Shown here piece by piece: positions 35,871 through 45,305 of a DNA stretch of 64,000 nt; position 1 is the first letter of the stretch; every line of letters starts with the position of its first letter. The position numbers and the translations under genes were made by a program. The stretch is from Ferruginibacter sp. Its GTDB lineage: Bacteria > Bacteroidota > Bacteroidia > Chitinophagales > Chitinophagaceae. The stretch is taken from NCBI GenBank assembly GCA_028288705.1, contig JAQBNH010000003.1, positions 364,655-428,654 of the forward strand, written 5' to 3'. Under the pieces are notes generated by a model. The model saw only the letters and a program-made list of their open reading frames with translations, searched no databases and was not told the DNA's origin.

Positions 35871-38084
35871 TTATTCGATCAGTTTGTCCGGCGTAATCGG
35901 CAACTCGCGGATACGCTTACCAGTTGCGTGATACACGGCATTGCCAACAGCCGCGGCAAAACCAATCAACGCTATTTCACCCATCCCCTTTGCACCCATC
36001 GGATTGATCACCGGATCGGGTTTGTCGATGAAGATCGTATCAATATGCGGGATATCAGCGCTTACCGGAACATGATAATCAGCGAAGTTGTTATTAATAA
36101 AACGCCCATAACGGTGATCTATAACCGATTCTTCCATTAATGCCATTCCGATGCCGCCTGTTACGCCGCCGATCATTTGGCTGGCAGCCGTTTTCGGACT
36201 GATGATCTTACCGGAATCAGCGACCGTTACAACACGTTTCACGCGCACAACGCCGGTCTTCGGATGAACCCTTACTTCGGCAAAGTGAATGGAAAACGAA
36301 TACATAGAATATTTCTGTTGATCCGGTCCGGCCTTGCTGTTTTCAGTTACTTCCAGTGCAGGAAGGTTTTGTTGTTTCAATAATGAAGCAATAGAAACAC
36401 TAACGTTTCCTGCACGCACATTCCCATCGCTGAATGTAAAATCGGCCGCAGTTTTTCCTGCGTAGTCAGATCCGCCTTTTTCCAGGAGGAGATTCACAAT
36501 TTTATTTTTCAGGGAACTACATGCAATATGCACTGCAGACCCAACGGTAGATGTGGTCGTACTTCCGCCCTGGCTTGGCGCCGGAGGAAATGTTGAGTTA
36601 CCTAATTCAAAACTGATTTTGTCAACAGGATAACCTAACACTTCATGCGCAATTTGAACCATTGCTGTTCCTGTACCGGGACCGATATCACTGGCGGCAC
36701 TTTGCAACAATAACGTACCATCATCTTTTACCACGGCGCGGCAATTTGCTTCACCTCTTGAGGCATTAAACACGCCACTACTCATCCCGTAGCCTACCAG
36801 CCATTCGCCGTCTTTCATGCTGCGTGGCGCAGGATTTCGTTTGAACCACCCGATTTTTTCTGCACCCAATTGGTAAGCTTCTTTTACATATTTACTGGAG
36901 TAAGGCCGGTTGCGTTCGGGATCGGTTTCGGTATAATTTTTTAACCGAAGGGCGATGGGATCCATGTTCAGCTTATAAGCCATTTCATCCATCGCGGTTT
37001 CTAATGCAAAGGCGCCGGTTGCTTCACCCGGACCTCTCATCCAGATCGGCACACCAATATCCAGGGGGACGATGCGATATTTTGTAGCGACGTTATCACA
37101 GGCATACATGAATTTGCTCATGTTCACCGTGCCTTCCGCAAAGTCTTCATAGGACGATGTTTGAGATAGTGCTTCGTGTACAAGGCCCGTGAGTTGGCCC
37201 TCTTTAGTACTTCCCAATTTTATTTGCTGGATGCTGAAAGGACGGTAGCCCACCATAGTAAACATCTGATCACGACTCATGACTAATTTTACGGGGCGCC
37301 CGATCTTTTTTGCCGCGGCAGCAACCAATATCTCCTGCGGCCAGGTGCGCAATGCCATTCCAAACCCGCCACCAACAAATTCTGAAAATACCTGCACATT
37401 TTTTTGATCCAGTTTGAAGGCATTCATCAGGGATTGCTGGGTAGATTTCACACCCTGCGTTTTTGCATAGACGGTAATGCTATCGTTGCCCTTCCAACTT
37501 GCAATGATACCGTGTAACTCCATCGGGTTATGCGTTTCAATGGGAATGGTATATTCCTGTTCCAATTGCACCGCCGCCGTTTTATATGCATTGGCATCTC
37601 CCCTGTTGTAATCAGCCCCACGCGGGCCGCGGACTGTTTGTCCCTTGTCTTTATTTTTTTCGAGGTCAGTTTCAAAAGAAGCTTTCTGGTAGGTCGCTTT
37701 GATCAGTGAAGCCGCATATTGCGCTCGCTCCAGGCTATCAGCTACCACAAGCGCTATGGGTTGCCCGTTAAATAGTATCTGGTCTGATCCGAGTACCCTG
37801 TAACGTTCACCCCCTAATGCTGCCTGCGGTGCGGGCTTGGAAGGATCAGACTGCCAGCCGGGAATGGATGGCATATTCAGGTACGTGAGTACATCCAGCA
37901 CACCCGGCGCACGTTCAGCGGATTTTGTATCGATCGTTAGAATTTTCCCGCGTGTAATCGCACTCGTGGCCATCACTGCAAACGTCATATCCGGCAGATC
38001 GTACTCTGCAAAATAACGTGCAGCACCGGTTACTTTTAACCGGCCGTCCACCCGATCTAATGGATCTTCAAAAAATTGTCCCAT
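35871..38084 (-). CDS. Molybdopterin-binding subunit of xanthine dehydrogenase-family aldehyde oxidase (PaoC-like)
   Basis: The catalytic subunit of a three-part molybdenum hydroxylase, 737 residues. It begins FEDPLDRVDGRLKVTGAARY; QALVVADSLERAQYAASLI-like segments, GGGFGMALRTWPQEI around residue 240 and the C-terminal block MGAKGMGEIALIGFAAAVGN with the catalytic glutamate are characteristic. The closest well-studied relative is E. coli PaoC (YagR) of the periplasmic aldehyde oxidoreductase. It is the last gene after the FAD and iron-sulfur subunits. No PaoD/XdhC chaperone is in the window. It would oxidise aromatic aldehydes or N-heterocycles; the true substrate is unknown. Confidence 0.9.
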   Translation of the reverse strand: MGQFFEDPLDRVDGRLKVTGAARYFAEYDLPDMTFAVMATSAITRGKILTIDTKSAERAPGVLDVLTYLNMPSIPGWQSDPSKPAPQAALGGERYRVLGSDQILFNGQPIALVVADSLERAQYAASLIKATYQKASFETDLEKNKDKGQTVRGPRGADYNRGDANAYKTAAVQLEQEYTIPIETHNPMELHGIIASWKGNDSITVYAKTQGVKSTQQSLMNAFKLDQKNVQVFSEFVGGGFGMALRTWPQEILVAAAAKKIGRPVKLVMSRDQMFTMVGYRPFSIQQIKLGSTKEGQLTGLVHEALSQTSSYEDFAEGTVNMSKFMYACDNVATKYRIVPLDIGVPIWMRGPGEATGAFALETAMDEMAYKLNMDPIALRLKNYTETDPERNRPYSSKYVKEAYQLGAEKIGWFKRNPAPRSMKDGEWLVGYGMSSGVFNASRGEANCRAVVKDDGTLLLQSAASDIGPGTGTAMVQIAHEVLGYPVDKISFELGNSTFPPAPSQGGSTTTSTVGSAVHIACSSLKNKIVNLLLEKGGSDYAGKTAADFTFSDGNVRAGNVSVSIASLLKQQNLPALEVTENSKAGPDQQKYSMYSFSIHFAEVRVHPKTGVVRVKRVVTVADSGKIISPKTAASQMIGGVTGGIGMALMEESVIDHRYGRFINNNFADYHVPVSADIPHIDTIFIDKPDPVINPMGAKGMGEIALIGFAAAVGNAVYHATGKRIRELPITPDKLIE

Positions 38085-38108
38085 AATTAATTATGTAAAG
38101 TCAGTTAA

Positions 38109-39095
38109 TTAAGATGCTGATTTCCCTGCAGCAAGATGTAGTGCTTCTAGGATGGCATTCGGTGCCAGTTTTAATTTAAATTGATTGGCGCCAAAACTTT
38201 TCGCTCCCGTCATCGCAAGGTTTGCGGCACTCAGGAAGTTGTCGTTGGTTGGCCGTTTGCCTTGTAACATATTCTCCGCTTCAAACAAACGCCATGGCTT
38301 ATGTGCTACGCCGCCCATTGCAAGCCGCGCAGATTGAATGAGGCCATTTTGAATATCAAGTGCTGCCGCAACCGACACCAGGGCAAAAGCATAAGAAGCG
38401 CGATCTCGAATTTTTAAATAATAGGCGTTCTTCGCAAGTTTATTGAAAGGAATATCTACCGCCGTAATCAATTCGCCTTTCTGAAGGATATTATCTTTTG
38501 ACGGATCGGTTCCGGGAAGGCGGTGATAATCTGTAAACAAGATCTTTTTTTCTGATTTACCATTGCTGATCGTTACAGTTGCATCCAGCGCGGCAAGCCC
38601 AACGCACATGTCGCTGGGATGAACAGCGATACATTGTTCACTTGTTCCGAAAATCGCATGCATTCTGGTGTAACCACCGATGGCACTGCATCCTGAGCCT
38701 GGTGAACGTTTGTTGCAAGGCATTGTGGTATCATAGAAATAACCACAACGCGTTCGCTGATTCATGTTTCCACCGGTTGTTGCCATGTTCCGCAATTGCG
38801 GAGAAGCACCTGACTTTAAAGCAAGCGAAAGCAAAGGAAAATTTTCCGTAACGAGCGGATGTTCAGATGCATCACTATTGTGCACCATTGCACCAATGCG
38901 AATACCCGTTGCCGTTTTTTCAATTTTATTATAAGGAAGATTGTTGATGTCCACCAGCGTTTCAGGTGCAGTAACCCCGCGCTTCATGAGGTCGATCAGG
39001 TTTGTTCCGCCTGCAAGAAACACAGATGCAGCGGGCTTTACTGCTGATATGGCATCTTTTAGGGTTGTTACGCGTTTATAATCGAATGGGTTCAT
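38109..39095 (-). CDS. FAD-binding subunit of molybdenum hydroxylase (PaoB-like)
   Basis: The flavin subunit passes electrons from the iron-sulfur subunit to an acceptor. The 328-residue protein has the FAD motif SVFLAGGTNLIDLMKRGV near residue 40 and SPQLRNMATTGGNMNQRTRC near residue 105. The following cysteine-rich segment (CGYFYDTTMPCNKRSPGSGC, then a cysteine in TSEQCIAVHPSD) corresponds to the insertion that holds a [4Fe-4S] cluster in E. coli PaoB, a feature absent from ordinary xanthine dehydrogenase flavin subunits. Its start overlaps the 2Fe-2S subunit gene by 4 bases, indicating tight coupling. Confidence 0.9.
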   Translation of the reverse strand: MNPFDYKRVTTLKDAISAVKPAASVFLAGGTNLIDLMKRGVTAPETLVDINNLPYNKIEKTATGIRIGAMVHNSDASEHPLVTENFPLLSLALKSGASPQLRNMATTGGNMNQRTRCGYFYDTTMPCNKRSPGSGCSAIGGYTRMHAIFGTSEQCIAVHPSDMCVGLAALDATVTISNGKSEKKILFTDYHRLPGTDPSKDNILQKGELITAVDIPFNKLAKNAYYLKIRDRASYAFALVSVAAALDIQNGLIQSARLAMGGVAHKPWRLFEAENMLQGKRPTNDNFLSAANLAMTGAKSFGANQFKLKLAPNAILEALHLAAGKSAS

Positions 39096-39721
39096 ATCTG
39101 TTGCCCTCCTTTTTTTGCATGCATTACCGCATCAACAATATTTGAATATGCTCCACAGCGGCAAATATTTCCGCTCATAAATTCCCGCACCTGGTCCGGA
39201 TCGTTCGCATGTCCTTCGCGGATACAACAAACGGCCGACATGATTTGCCCCGGCGTGCAATAACCACATTGAAAACCATCGAATTGAATGAACGCCTGTT
39301 GCACCGGGTGCAATTCTTCTCCTTTCGCCAGACCTTCGATCGTTATTACCTTTTTGCCTTCGGTTGTTACTGCCAGTGTAAGACAGGAATTCACCCGCCT
39401 GCCATCAACATGAACCGTACAGGCACCGCATTGTCCGTGATCACAGCCTTTCTTCGTGCCGGTAAGATGCAATTGCTCGCGCAGCAGGTCGAGCAAAGTC
39501 ACACGTGGCTCTACTTCCAGGCTGTATGCTTTGGAATTGATCTCGACACGCAGCGGCATTTTTTCGAAAGCCGATGCGATCTTTTCATCAAGGCCTTTTT
39601 CCGAAGCTTTCACAATGGAAACCGGCGTAAGCGCCAAGGCTGCGATTGCCGATGACTGTTTAAAAAAGGTACGCCTGGAAGAACCTTTGTTCTCTTCCGT
39701 ACCCGGATTCTTTTCTTTCAT
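39092..39721 (-). CDS. Iron-sulfur subunit of molybdenum hydroxylase with Tat signal (PaoA-like)
   Basis: The 209-residue small subunit carries two [2Fe-2S] clusters. A Tat signal is clear: SSRRTFFKQSSAIAALALTP with the twin arginine at about residues 15-16. The plant-type ferredoxin cysteines are in KGCDHGQCGACTVHVDG near residue 93 and the helical domain cysteines in CGYCTPGQIMS and NICRCGAYSNIVDA. The presence of a Tat signal on this subunit only is as in E. coli PaoA, where it takes the whole complex to the periplasm. It is the first gene of the three-gene operon. Confidence 0.92.
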   Translation of the reverse strand: MKEKNPGTEENKGSSRRTFFKQSSAIAALALTPVSIVKASEKGLDEKIASAFEKMPLRVEINSKAYSLEVEPRVTLLDLLREQLHLTGTKKGCDHGQCGACTVHVDGRRVNSCLTLAVTTEGKKVITIEGLAKGEELHPVQQAFIQFDGFQCGYCTPGQIMSAVCCIREGHANDPDQVREFMSGNICRCGAYSNIVDAVMHAKKGGQQI

Positions 39722-39832
39722 GATGAGAAATATAGTGGAGGATAGTTTGCTTTTGGAAGTTAAAGCAAATTTTTAAAAAAGGCAAACGTTGTTTAACCCT
39801 TAGCGCCTTCTGCCTCATAAATTTTAAGGCGT

Positions 39833-39840
39833 TACCTTTG
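39833..39840 (+). promoter_or_regulatory. -7 promoter box for smpB
   Basis: TACCTTTG fits TAnnTTTG and ends 14 bases before the smpB GTG, supporting that start. No TTG at 17-23 bases was seen. Confidence 0.5.
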
Positions 39841-39854
39841 TAAAAAAGGAAGAA

Positions 39855-40292
39855 GTGGAACTTAGTAACAAGAAAGCGTATTACGAATATTTTTTCGAGG
39901 TAAAATATACAGCGGGGATTGTGTTGGCCGGAACGGAGATCAAATCTTTGCGCCTTGGAAAAGCAAGTTTCAATGACAGTTATTGTTTATTTAACCGCGG
40001 CGAGTTGTATGTGAAAAGTCTGCATATCTCGGAATACAGTTTTGGCACTTATACCAATCATGAGCCTTTGCAGGAGCGAAAACTATTGCTAACTAAACGC
40101 GAGCTGCGAAAACTGGAAACCAAAAGCCGTGAAAAAGGCTATAGCATTATTCCGCTCAGAATATTTATTTCAGATAAAGGCCTTGCTAAAATGGAGATCG
40201 GCCTTGGTAAAGGAAAGAAAATCTATGATAAAAGAGAAACGATCAAAGAGCGCGAAAATGATCGCGATGTAAAAAGGAAGTATGGATTATAG
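39855..40292 (+). CDS. smpB: SsrA-binding protein SmpB (GTG start)
   Basis: SmpB binds tmRNA and delivers it to stalled ribosomes in trans-translation. The 145-residue protein has the family hallmarks: NKKAYYEYFFEVKYTAGIVL at the N-terminus, GTEIKSLRLGKASFNDSYC, and HEPLQERKLLLTKRELRKL around residues 72-90, with a basic C-terminal tail (GKKIYDKRETIKERENDRDV) that enters the mRNA channel. It starts at GTG 39855, with a GGAAGAA stretch just upstream and a good -7 box; no ATG would keep the N-terminal strand. Monocistronic; the tmRNA gene itself is not seen in the window. Confidence 0.96.
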   Translation: MELSNKKAYYEYFFEVKYTAGIVLAGTEIKSLRLGKASFNDSYCLFNRGELYVKSLHISEYSFGTYTNHEPLQERKLLLTKRELRKLETKSREKGYSIIPLRIFISDKGLAKMEIGLGKGKKIYDKRETIKERENDRDVKRKYGL

Positions 40293-40320
40293 CAGAATTT
40301 ATTAAGCTTGCAACATCCTC

Positions 40321-41748
40321 TTAACATTCACTCAGACTAATCGGTACATTCACCGCCAATCCTCCATCTGACGTTTCTTTGTATTTACTATTCATATCGA
40401 GTGCTGTATCCCACATCGTTTTTATCACGCCATCCAAAGACACTTTTGCAAAATCAGGCGTGCTCTGTAATGCAAGCTGGCTGGCCGTTATCGCCTTAAT
40501 CGCGCCCATCGTATTTCTTTCAATACATGGAATCTGCACCAGCCCGCCAATCGGATCGCAGGTCATACCAAGGTGATGTTCCATCGCGATTTCTGCTGCC
40601 ATCAGTGCCTGCCGTTGAGATCCGCCCATCGCTTCAGTTAATGCCGCAGCAGCCATTGCACTGCTTACGCCGATCTCTGCCTGGCATCCGCCCATGGCAG
40701 CAGAAATAGTGGCTCCTTTTTTAAAGATGCTGCCTACTTCGGATGCTGTGAGTAGAAAATCGATGATCTTCTGTTCTGAATCTCCATCGCAAAATGAAAT
40801 ATAATATTGCAGTACAGCCGGGATCACGCCCGCAGCACCATTGGTTGGAGCGGTTACAACCCGTCCGAAAGAAGCATTCTCCTCATTTACCGCGAGCGCG
40901 AAACAACTCACCCAATCCAGGATATATTGAAACTGGCTTCCGCCCGCTTTGATCGCAGCAGACCATTCCTCATAGCCGCTGAATGTTGCGCCTTTTAATA
41001 ATTTTTTATTCAATGCGGGTGCGCGGCGTTTTACCTGCAGGCCACCGGGCAAATAACCATCTGTATGCGCTCCGCGATAAATACACTCTTTCATCACGCG
41101 CCAGATGTTCAGCAGCCCTGCACGGGTTGCTGCTTCCGGTCGCCATGCATTTTCATTTTCCAGTACAACTTCGTGAATAGACATTCCTGTAGTGCGGCAC
41201 CAATGCAACAATTCATTCGAGGTATTAATCGGAAAAGGCAATTGCATGATTTTGCCGTCGCCGTTTTCTTCGCCCTCCTTTTTTACAAAACCACCGCCGA
41301 TTGAGTAATAGGTTTCGGAGATGGTTTCACCATTATCCAGCTTTACCAAAAAACTCAGGGCATTAGGATGATAAGGCAGCGATTCTGAAAATAAAAATTC
41401 GATATCATCAGAGGGTGTAAAATCTATTTCATGTCTTCCGGCCAGCAGCAATTTGTTCATCGCTTTAATATCAGCAATGCGGGCATCAATGGCGTTTACA
41501 TCAAAGGTTACGGGATCTTCACCGCTTAGTCCTAATTGCACAGCGATATCTGTTCCATGTCCAACACCTGTTTTAGCCAGGGAACCATACAGCAAAATCT
41601 CCAGGCTTACCACCCGATTCAACTTATCAAGTTTTTCAAGGGAAGCGGTGAAAGTCTGCGCCGCGCGCCATGGACCAAGTGTATGGCTGCTGCTCGGTCC
41701 TACCCCTATCTTAAACATATCAAAAACTGAAATGGCTTCCTCGTTCAC
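40321..41748 (-). CDS. sdaA: L-serine ammonia-lyase, single-chain iron-sulfur type
   Basis: Converts L-serine to pyruvate and ammonia using a [4Fe-4S] cluster. The 475-residue protein has both domains in one chain: the beta domain begins [20 protein letters not shown], and the alpha domain includes [20 protein letters not shown]. Three cluster cysteines are in [21 protein letters not shown] and [11 protein letters not shown]. The very last residue is a cysteine (SLSEC), as in the Legionella enzyme, where the C-terminal cysteine caps the cluster in the resting state. The length matches that enzyme type. It is monocistronic; role in serine catabolism. Confidence 0.95.
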   Translation of the reverse strand: MNEEAISVFDMFKIGVGPSSSHTLGPWRAAQTFTASLEKLDKLNRVVSLEILLYGSLAKTGVGHGTDIAVQLGLSGEDPVTFDVNAIDARIADIKAMNKLLLAGRHEIDFTPSDDIEFLFSESLPYHPNALSFLVKLDNGETISETYYSIGGGFVKKEGEENGDGKIMQLPFPINTSNELLHWCRTTGMSIHEVVLENENAWRPEAATRAGLLNIWRVMKECIYRGAHTDGYLPGGLQVKRRAPALNKKLLKGATFSGYEEWSAAIKAGGSQFQYILDWVSCFALAVNEENASFGRVVTAPTNGAAGVIPAVLQYYISFCDGDSEQKIIDFLLTASEVGSIFKKGATISAAMGGCQAEIGVSSAMAAAALTEAMGGSQRQALMAAEIAMEHHLGMTCDPIGGLVQIPCIERNTMGAIKAITASQLALQSTPDFAKVSLDGVIKTMWDTALDMNSKYKETSDGGLAVNVPISLSEC

Positions 41749-41765
41749 GGCAATTTATTTACATT

Positions 41766-41792
41766 AAAAAGGCTTTGACAGAATCAAAGCCT
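41766..41792 (-). terminator. Rho-independent terminator of the FKBP gene
   Basis: AGGCTTTGA (41770-41778) and TCAAAGCCT (41784-41792) form a 9-bp stem; on the minus strand a T-run (A residues 41766-41770) follows. It separates the FKBP gene from sdaA. Confidence 0.85.
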
Positions 41793-41813
41793 CGTTAACC
41801 AAAGTTAGATTTT

Positions 41814-42314
41814 TTATTGAACAGCTACTAACTGTATATCGAATTTCAGGTAAGAATTCGCAGGTATAACCACATTACCATTCACATCAGTTTTGGTAAC
41901 ATTACCATAAGCCAATGATGGTGGAATATACAATGTAATCGTACCGCCTGCACCGATCAAAGGAACGCCTTTCTGCCAGCCAACGATCACTTGCCCGAGT
42001 GCGAATGTGATCCCCGCTCCTGTTGAAGCATCAAACTGGTTACCATTTAAAAGTTTGCCAACATATTTTACTGAAACGTTGGAACAAACATTTGGTTTAG
42101 GATCTGAACCCGGTAGGTTGATCGTATAAAAAATTCCGCTTGGATGTTGTACCGCAGTAATACTATTCGTTGTAATATAATTTTGCAGATAGCTGATCTC
42201 CGCACTGGTAGCCACAAAGGAAGATTCAGTATACGGGCAGGAATTGGAGCTATCTTTTTTGCAAGACATTAAAAAAATACATAATCCCAATAAAGCCAGT
42301 GACAATTTTTTCAT
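41814..42314 (-). CDS. FKBP-type peptidyl-prolyl cis-trans isomerase lipoprotein
   Basis: A 166-residue envelope protein with a lipobox signal peptide (LALLGLCIFLMSC, lipid cysteine at residue 18). After a linker, the FKBP fold is recognisable: VKYVGKLLNGNQFDASTGAG, FALGQVIVGWQKGVPLIGAG, TITLYIPPSLAYGN and NSYLKFDIQLVAVQ at the end. It catalyses prolyl isomerisation, helping envelope proteins to fold. The active-site Tyr, Phe and Trp positions seem kept. The terminator behind it shows it ends separately from sdaA. A two-helix membrane protein gene lies 50 bases upstream on the same strand. Confidence 0.9.
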   Translation of the reverse strand: MKKLSLALLGLCIFLMSCKKDSSNSCPYTESSFVATSAEISYLQNYITTNSITAVQHPSGIFYTINLPGSDPKPNVCSNVSVKYVGKLLNGNQFDASTGAGITFALGQVIVGWQKGVPLIGAGGTITLYIPPSLAYGNVTKTDVNGNVVIPANSYLKFDIQLVAVQ

Positions 42315-42364
42315 TTCGAATTTTTAATGATGGTTAATGAAGTGTGGAAATAAGAGTGCCGACA

Positions 42365-42697
42365 TCAGGAATTAGCTGCACCCTGTTTTTTATGTTTTAA
42401 CTCCAGGTAGGCCTGCTCATTCATTTCCCATTTAAAATGCATGCGAAAATAGGAAAAGAACAGGATCGCAATAAACACCGCTATTACGACTACGCCGAAT
42501 GTTCCGGAAGTTGTTGCAGAAATTTTTGTGTACCAGTCAGGAAAAAAAAGATAGACGACCAGAACGGAAAGAAGGATCGGCAGCCCAAACATCATGGCCA
42601 TCGGCATGCCCCGCACCAATTTGCTGGGGGTACTGCTGAATGGAATCCTGTTTTGCTCCCAATAAGCTAAAAACGCCTCTTCTTTCTCCGATAACAT
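42365..42697 (-). CDS. Small two-helix membrane protein, unknown
   Basis: A 110-residue inner-membrane protein of unknown function. Two transmembrane helices are visible: MMFGLPILLSVLVVYLFFP at about 34-52 and FGVVVIAVFIAILFFSYF at about 67-84. The N-terminal 30 residues (LSEKEEAFLAYWEQNRI) and the C-terminal 25 are polar and charged and would be cytoplasmic. It is upstream of the FKBP lipoprotein gene on the same strand and may be cotranscribed with it. No known domain was recognised. Confidence 0.75.
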   Translation of the reverse strand: MLSEKEEAFLAYWEQNRIPFSSTPSKLVRGMPMAMMFGLPILLSVLVVYLFFPDWYTKISATTSGTFGVVVIAVFIAILFFSYFRMHFKWEMNEQAYLELKHKKQGAANS

Positions 42698-42778
42698 GCA
42701 GCAAAATTAAGCAATTGAATCGTTTGCTTGGCTATATTCTTAATTACTTGTAGGTTTGTTGCTCACAACAATTTCTCT

Positions 42779-43657
42779 ATGAAAGTAGAACAACTGATCG
42801 TTCAGTATTTATATAATAATAAAACAGTAACTGTTCAGGACATCGGAACTTTTACCATTTCTCCCGAACTGCACGTTCCGCTGGATAACGAAAAAGATAC
42901 GCCGCTACCAGAAGGTTCCATACATTTTGATTACAATACCAAAGCCACGCAGGATGATGGCCTGATCGAATTTATCGTACAACAAACGCGTAAAATAAAG
43001 CCGCTCGCAACATCTGATCTCGAATCGTATAGCATATTAAGCCGCCAGTTTTTAAACATTGGCAAACCTCTCGTGATCGAAGGCCTGGGGACCTTGGTGA
43101 AAACCCAGCAGGGAAGTTATGAATTCATCCAGGGCAATACTCTCAACGCGAAGCTAGAACCCGCTCCTGCGCAAATGAAAGAAAAACAGAATGAAGAAAT
43201 AGTTTTTACTACACCGGAACGCCCGGCATCTTCCAATAAAGCACTTGCGATAATTATCGGCCTGGTTGTTTTAGCAGGGGTAGCATTTGGAATTTATTAT
43301 TTGTTGAATCATAAATCGGCAGACAATACTTTAGAACCCGTGAATACCGATACTGTTGCAACGGTTGTTCCGCCAATTGTTGACAGTAACTTGCTGAAAA
43401 AAGATACTGTTGCAATACCGGTTGCTGCAAATGACGGCTCTACCTTTAAAGTAGTGGTTAAGGAATATGCAACGCGTGCCGACGCTGAAAAAGCTTTAAA
43501 AAGATTTTCAGGTTATGGTCATAATCTCGTGCTGGTAACGGTAGATTCTACGCACTATAAATTGGCCATGCCATTTACAAAGCCAATAACCGATACTCTT
43601 TTAGCAAAAGATTCCCTTAAAAAAATCTTCCAGGGCCAGCCCAGCATTTTGCAGTAA
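42779..43657 (+). CDS. HU-like (CCDC81-type) domain membrane protein with SPOR-like tail
   Basis: A 292-residue protein with an unusual domain order. Residues 1-130 resemble the CCDC81-like prokaryotic HU domains: KVEQLIVQYLYNNKTVTVQD, IGTFTISPELHVPL and IGKPLVIEGLGTLVKTQQG. One transmembrane helix (ALAIIIGLVVLAGVAFGIYY) lies at about residues 160-180. The last 75 residues (TFKVVVKEYATRADAEKALK, then HYKLAMPF) look like a SPOR-type peptidoglycan-binding fold. An HU-like head in the cytoplasm joined to a periplasmic SPOR tail could tie the nucleoid or a partner to the wall (inference). ATG at 42779 is chosen since an upstream start adds unrelated residues. Confidence 0.78.
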   Translation: MKVEQLIVQYLYNNKTVTVQDIGTFTISPELHVPLDNEKDTPLPEGSIHFDYNTKATQDDGLIEFIVQQTRKIKPLATSDLESYSILSRQFLNIGKPLVIEGLGTLVKTQQGSYEFIQGNTLNAKLEPAPAQMKEKQNEEIVFTTPERPASSNKALAIIIGLVVLAGVAFGIYYLLNHKSADNTLEPVNTDTVATVVPPIVDSNLLKKDTVAIPVAANDGSTFKVVVKEYATRADAEKALKRFSGYGHNLVLVTVDSTHYKLAMPFTKPITDTLLAKDSLKKIFQGQPSILQ

Positions 43658-43666
43658 GAAAGTTTT

Positions 43667-44344
43667 ATGAAACAATTTATCCGGGCATATGGGTTTATCG
43701 CTTACTGGATAATTGTTATGACAGATCTTGTTGCGGTCTTACTTCATTCGAATGAAGGTCATGCGTTACTGAAGCCGCTGTTGATGCCGCTGTTGATTGT
43801 TAACGTTATTTCTGTAAAAGCATCCCGCGAAAAAATATACGTTCTTGCCGCTTTGCTATTATCTTTTCTTGGTGATGTGTTTCTGATTTTCGAACAGCAA
43901 CATCCGCTGTTTTTTATTTTCGGACTCGTCTCCTTCCTGCTGGCTCACATTTTTTATATCCTTTTTTTCCTGGGAGTGGGTGATTCATCCGTTTCGTTAC
44001 TGAAACAATTTCCATGGATCATTCTTTTAGTATTTATTTACGACTTAGCCTTGTTGTACCTGCTGTTCCCTAGCCTCGGCGGGTTAAAAATTCCCGTCAC
44101 TGCATACGCTGTGATCCTTTCCTGCATGCTGTTGGCGGCACTCCATTCTTTTAACAAAATAGCTTTACGTGCGGGAAGATTTTTGGTAACGGGAGCGGCA
44201 ATGTTTGTATTATCGGACAGCTTGCTAGCCATCCAAAAATTCTATTCGCCTTTTTTATTGTCGGGCTTTTTCATCATGGCCACTTATTGCCTGGCACAAT
44301 ATTTCATCGTGAAAGGATTCATTTTTTTAAAAGCTGATCAATAA
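43667..44344 (+). CDS. YhhN family lysoplasmalogenase-like membrane protein
   Basis: A 225-residue polytopic membrane protein of the YhhN/TMEM86 family, whose animal members hydrolyse lysoplasmalogens. About seven hydrophobic helices are visible, including YVLAALLLSFLGDVFLIF, FGLVSFLLAHIFYILFFLGV, and GRFLVTGAAMFVLSDSLLAI. The conserved polar residues of the family occur in LGDVFLIFE, LLAHIFYI and VLSDSLLA, thought to form the active site. It follows the HU/SPOR-like gene by 9 bases and precedes a dnaJ-type gene by 33, so the three may form one transcript. Bacterial substrate is unknown. Confidence 0.88.
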   Translation: MKQFIRAYGFIAYWIIVMTDLVAVLLHSNEGHALLKPLLMPLLIVNVISVKASREKIYVLAALLLSFLGDVFLIFEQQHPLFFIFGLVSFLLAHIFYILFFLGVGDSSVSLLKQFPWIILLVFIYDLALLYLLFPSLGGLKIPVTAYAVILSCMLLAALHSFNKIALRAGRFLVTGAAMFVLSDSLLAIQKFYSPFLLSGFFIMATYCLAQYFIVKGFIFLKADQ

Positions 44345-44377
44345 TTTTGCAGAAAGGCACGATAAAATTTACTCATC

Positions 44378-45253
44378 ATGGAATTCATCGATTATTATAA
44401 AATCCTGGGATTACAAAAGACGGCAACGACTGACGAGATCAAGAAAGCCTACCGCAAACTCGCGCGGCAATATCATCCGGACGTTAACCCAAATAATGCT
44501 GAAGCCAATAAAAAATTCCAGCAATTAAATGAGGCGAACGAAGTGTTGAGCGATCCTGAAAAAAGAAAAAAATACGATAAGTACGGAAAGGACTGGCAGC
44601 ATGGTGAAGCCTATGAGCAGCAGCAACGCCAATATCAGCAAAGGCCGGGCGCTGAGTTTGCTGGCAATTTTGAAGGCGGCGGCGATTTTTCCGATTTCTT
44701 TTCATCGATGTTTGGCGGCGGAGGCGGAAGGCAACGCCGTGGTAAAATGAGGGGCCAGGATTTAAATGCGACATTGCAATTGCAATTGCGTGAAGCTTTT
44801 GAAACGCATCAAAAAACCATCACGATCAATGGGAAAAATGTACGGATTACGATCCCGGCAGGAATTGAGAACGGCCAGGTGATCAAACTTCGTGGCTATG
44901 GTTCCCCTGGTCAGACTGAAGGTCCGGCCGGCGACCTGTTTATTACATTCAACATAGTAAACGACACGCCATTCAAACGCGTTGGGAACGACCTGCATCT
45001 CACGCAGGAAATCGACTTGTACACGGCTATGCTGGGCGGAGATCTCACGCTGGATACGTTACATGGAAAAGTAAAACTGAAAATAAAACCTGAAACGCCT
45101 AACAACAGCAAAACAAGGGTAAAAGGCAAAGGATTTCCCGTGTACAAATCCGAAGGCATGTTTGGCGACCTGTATATTACTTACGTGGTAAAACTTCCGG
45201 AGCACCTTACCGAGAAGCATATCGAGCTTTTCACCGCTTTGTCGAAATTATAA
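44378..45253 (+). CDS. DnaJ-type co-chaperone without zinc finger (CbpA-like)
   Basis: A 291-residue Hsp40 of the type II class. The J domain is at residues 1-70 ([20 protein letters not shown], with the HPD motif in YHPDVNPNN). A glycine- and glutamine-rich linker ([20 protein letters not shown]) follows, then the two-barrel C-terminal substrate domain ([60 protein letters not shown]). The four-cysteine zinc repeats of DnaJ are absent, as in CbpA, so it is not the main dnaJ. It stimulates DnaK ATPase. It is the last gene before the efflux operon. Confidence 0.92.
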   Translation: MEFIDYYKILGLQKTATTDEIKKAYRKLARQYHPDVNPNNAEANKKFQQLNEANEVLSDPEKRKKYDKYGKDWQHGEAYEQQQRQYQQRPGAEFAGNFEGGGDFSDFFSSMFGGGGGRQRRGKMRGQDLNATLQLQLREAFETHQKTITINGKNVRITIPAGIENGQVIKLRGYGSPGQTEGPAGDLFITFNIVNDTPFKRVGNDLHLTQEIDLYTAMLGGDLTLDTLHGKVKLKIKPETPNNSKTRVKGKGFPVYKSEGMFGDLYITYVVKLPEHLTEKHIELFTALSKL

Positions 45254-45305
45254 TTTGTTATTTTTTTTACCTGCTCATTGGCGGGAACCCACCTGAAAAA
45301 AATAT

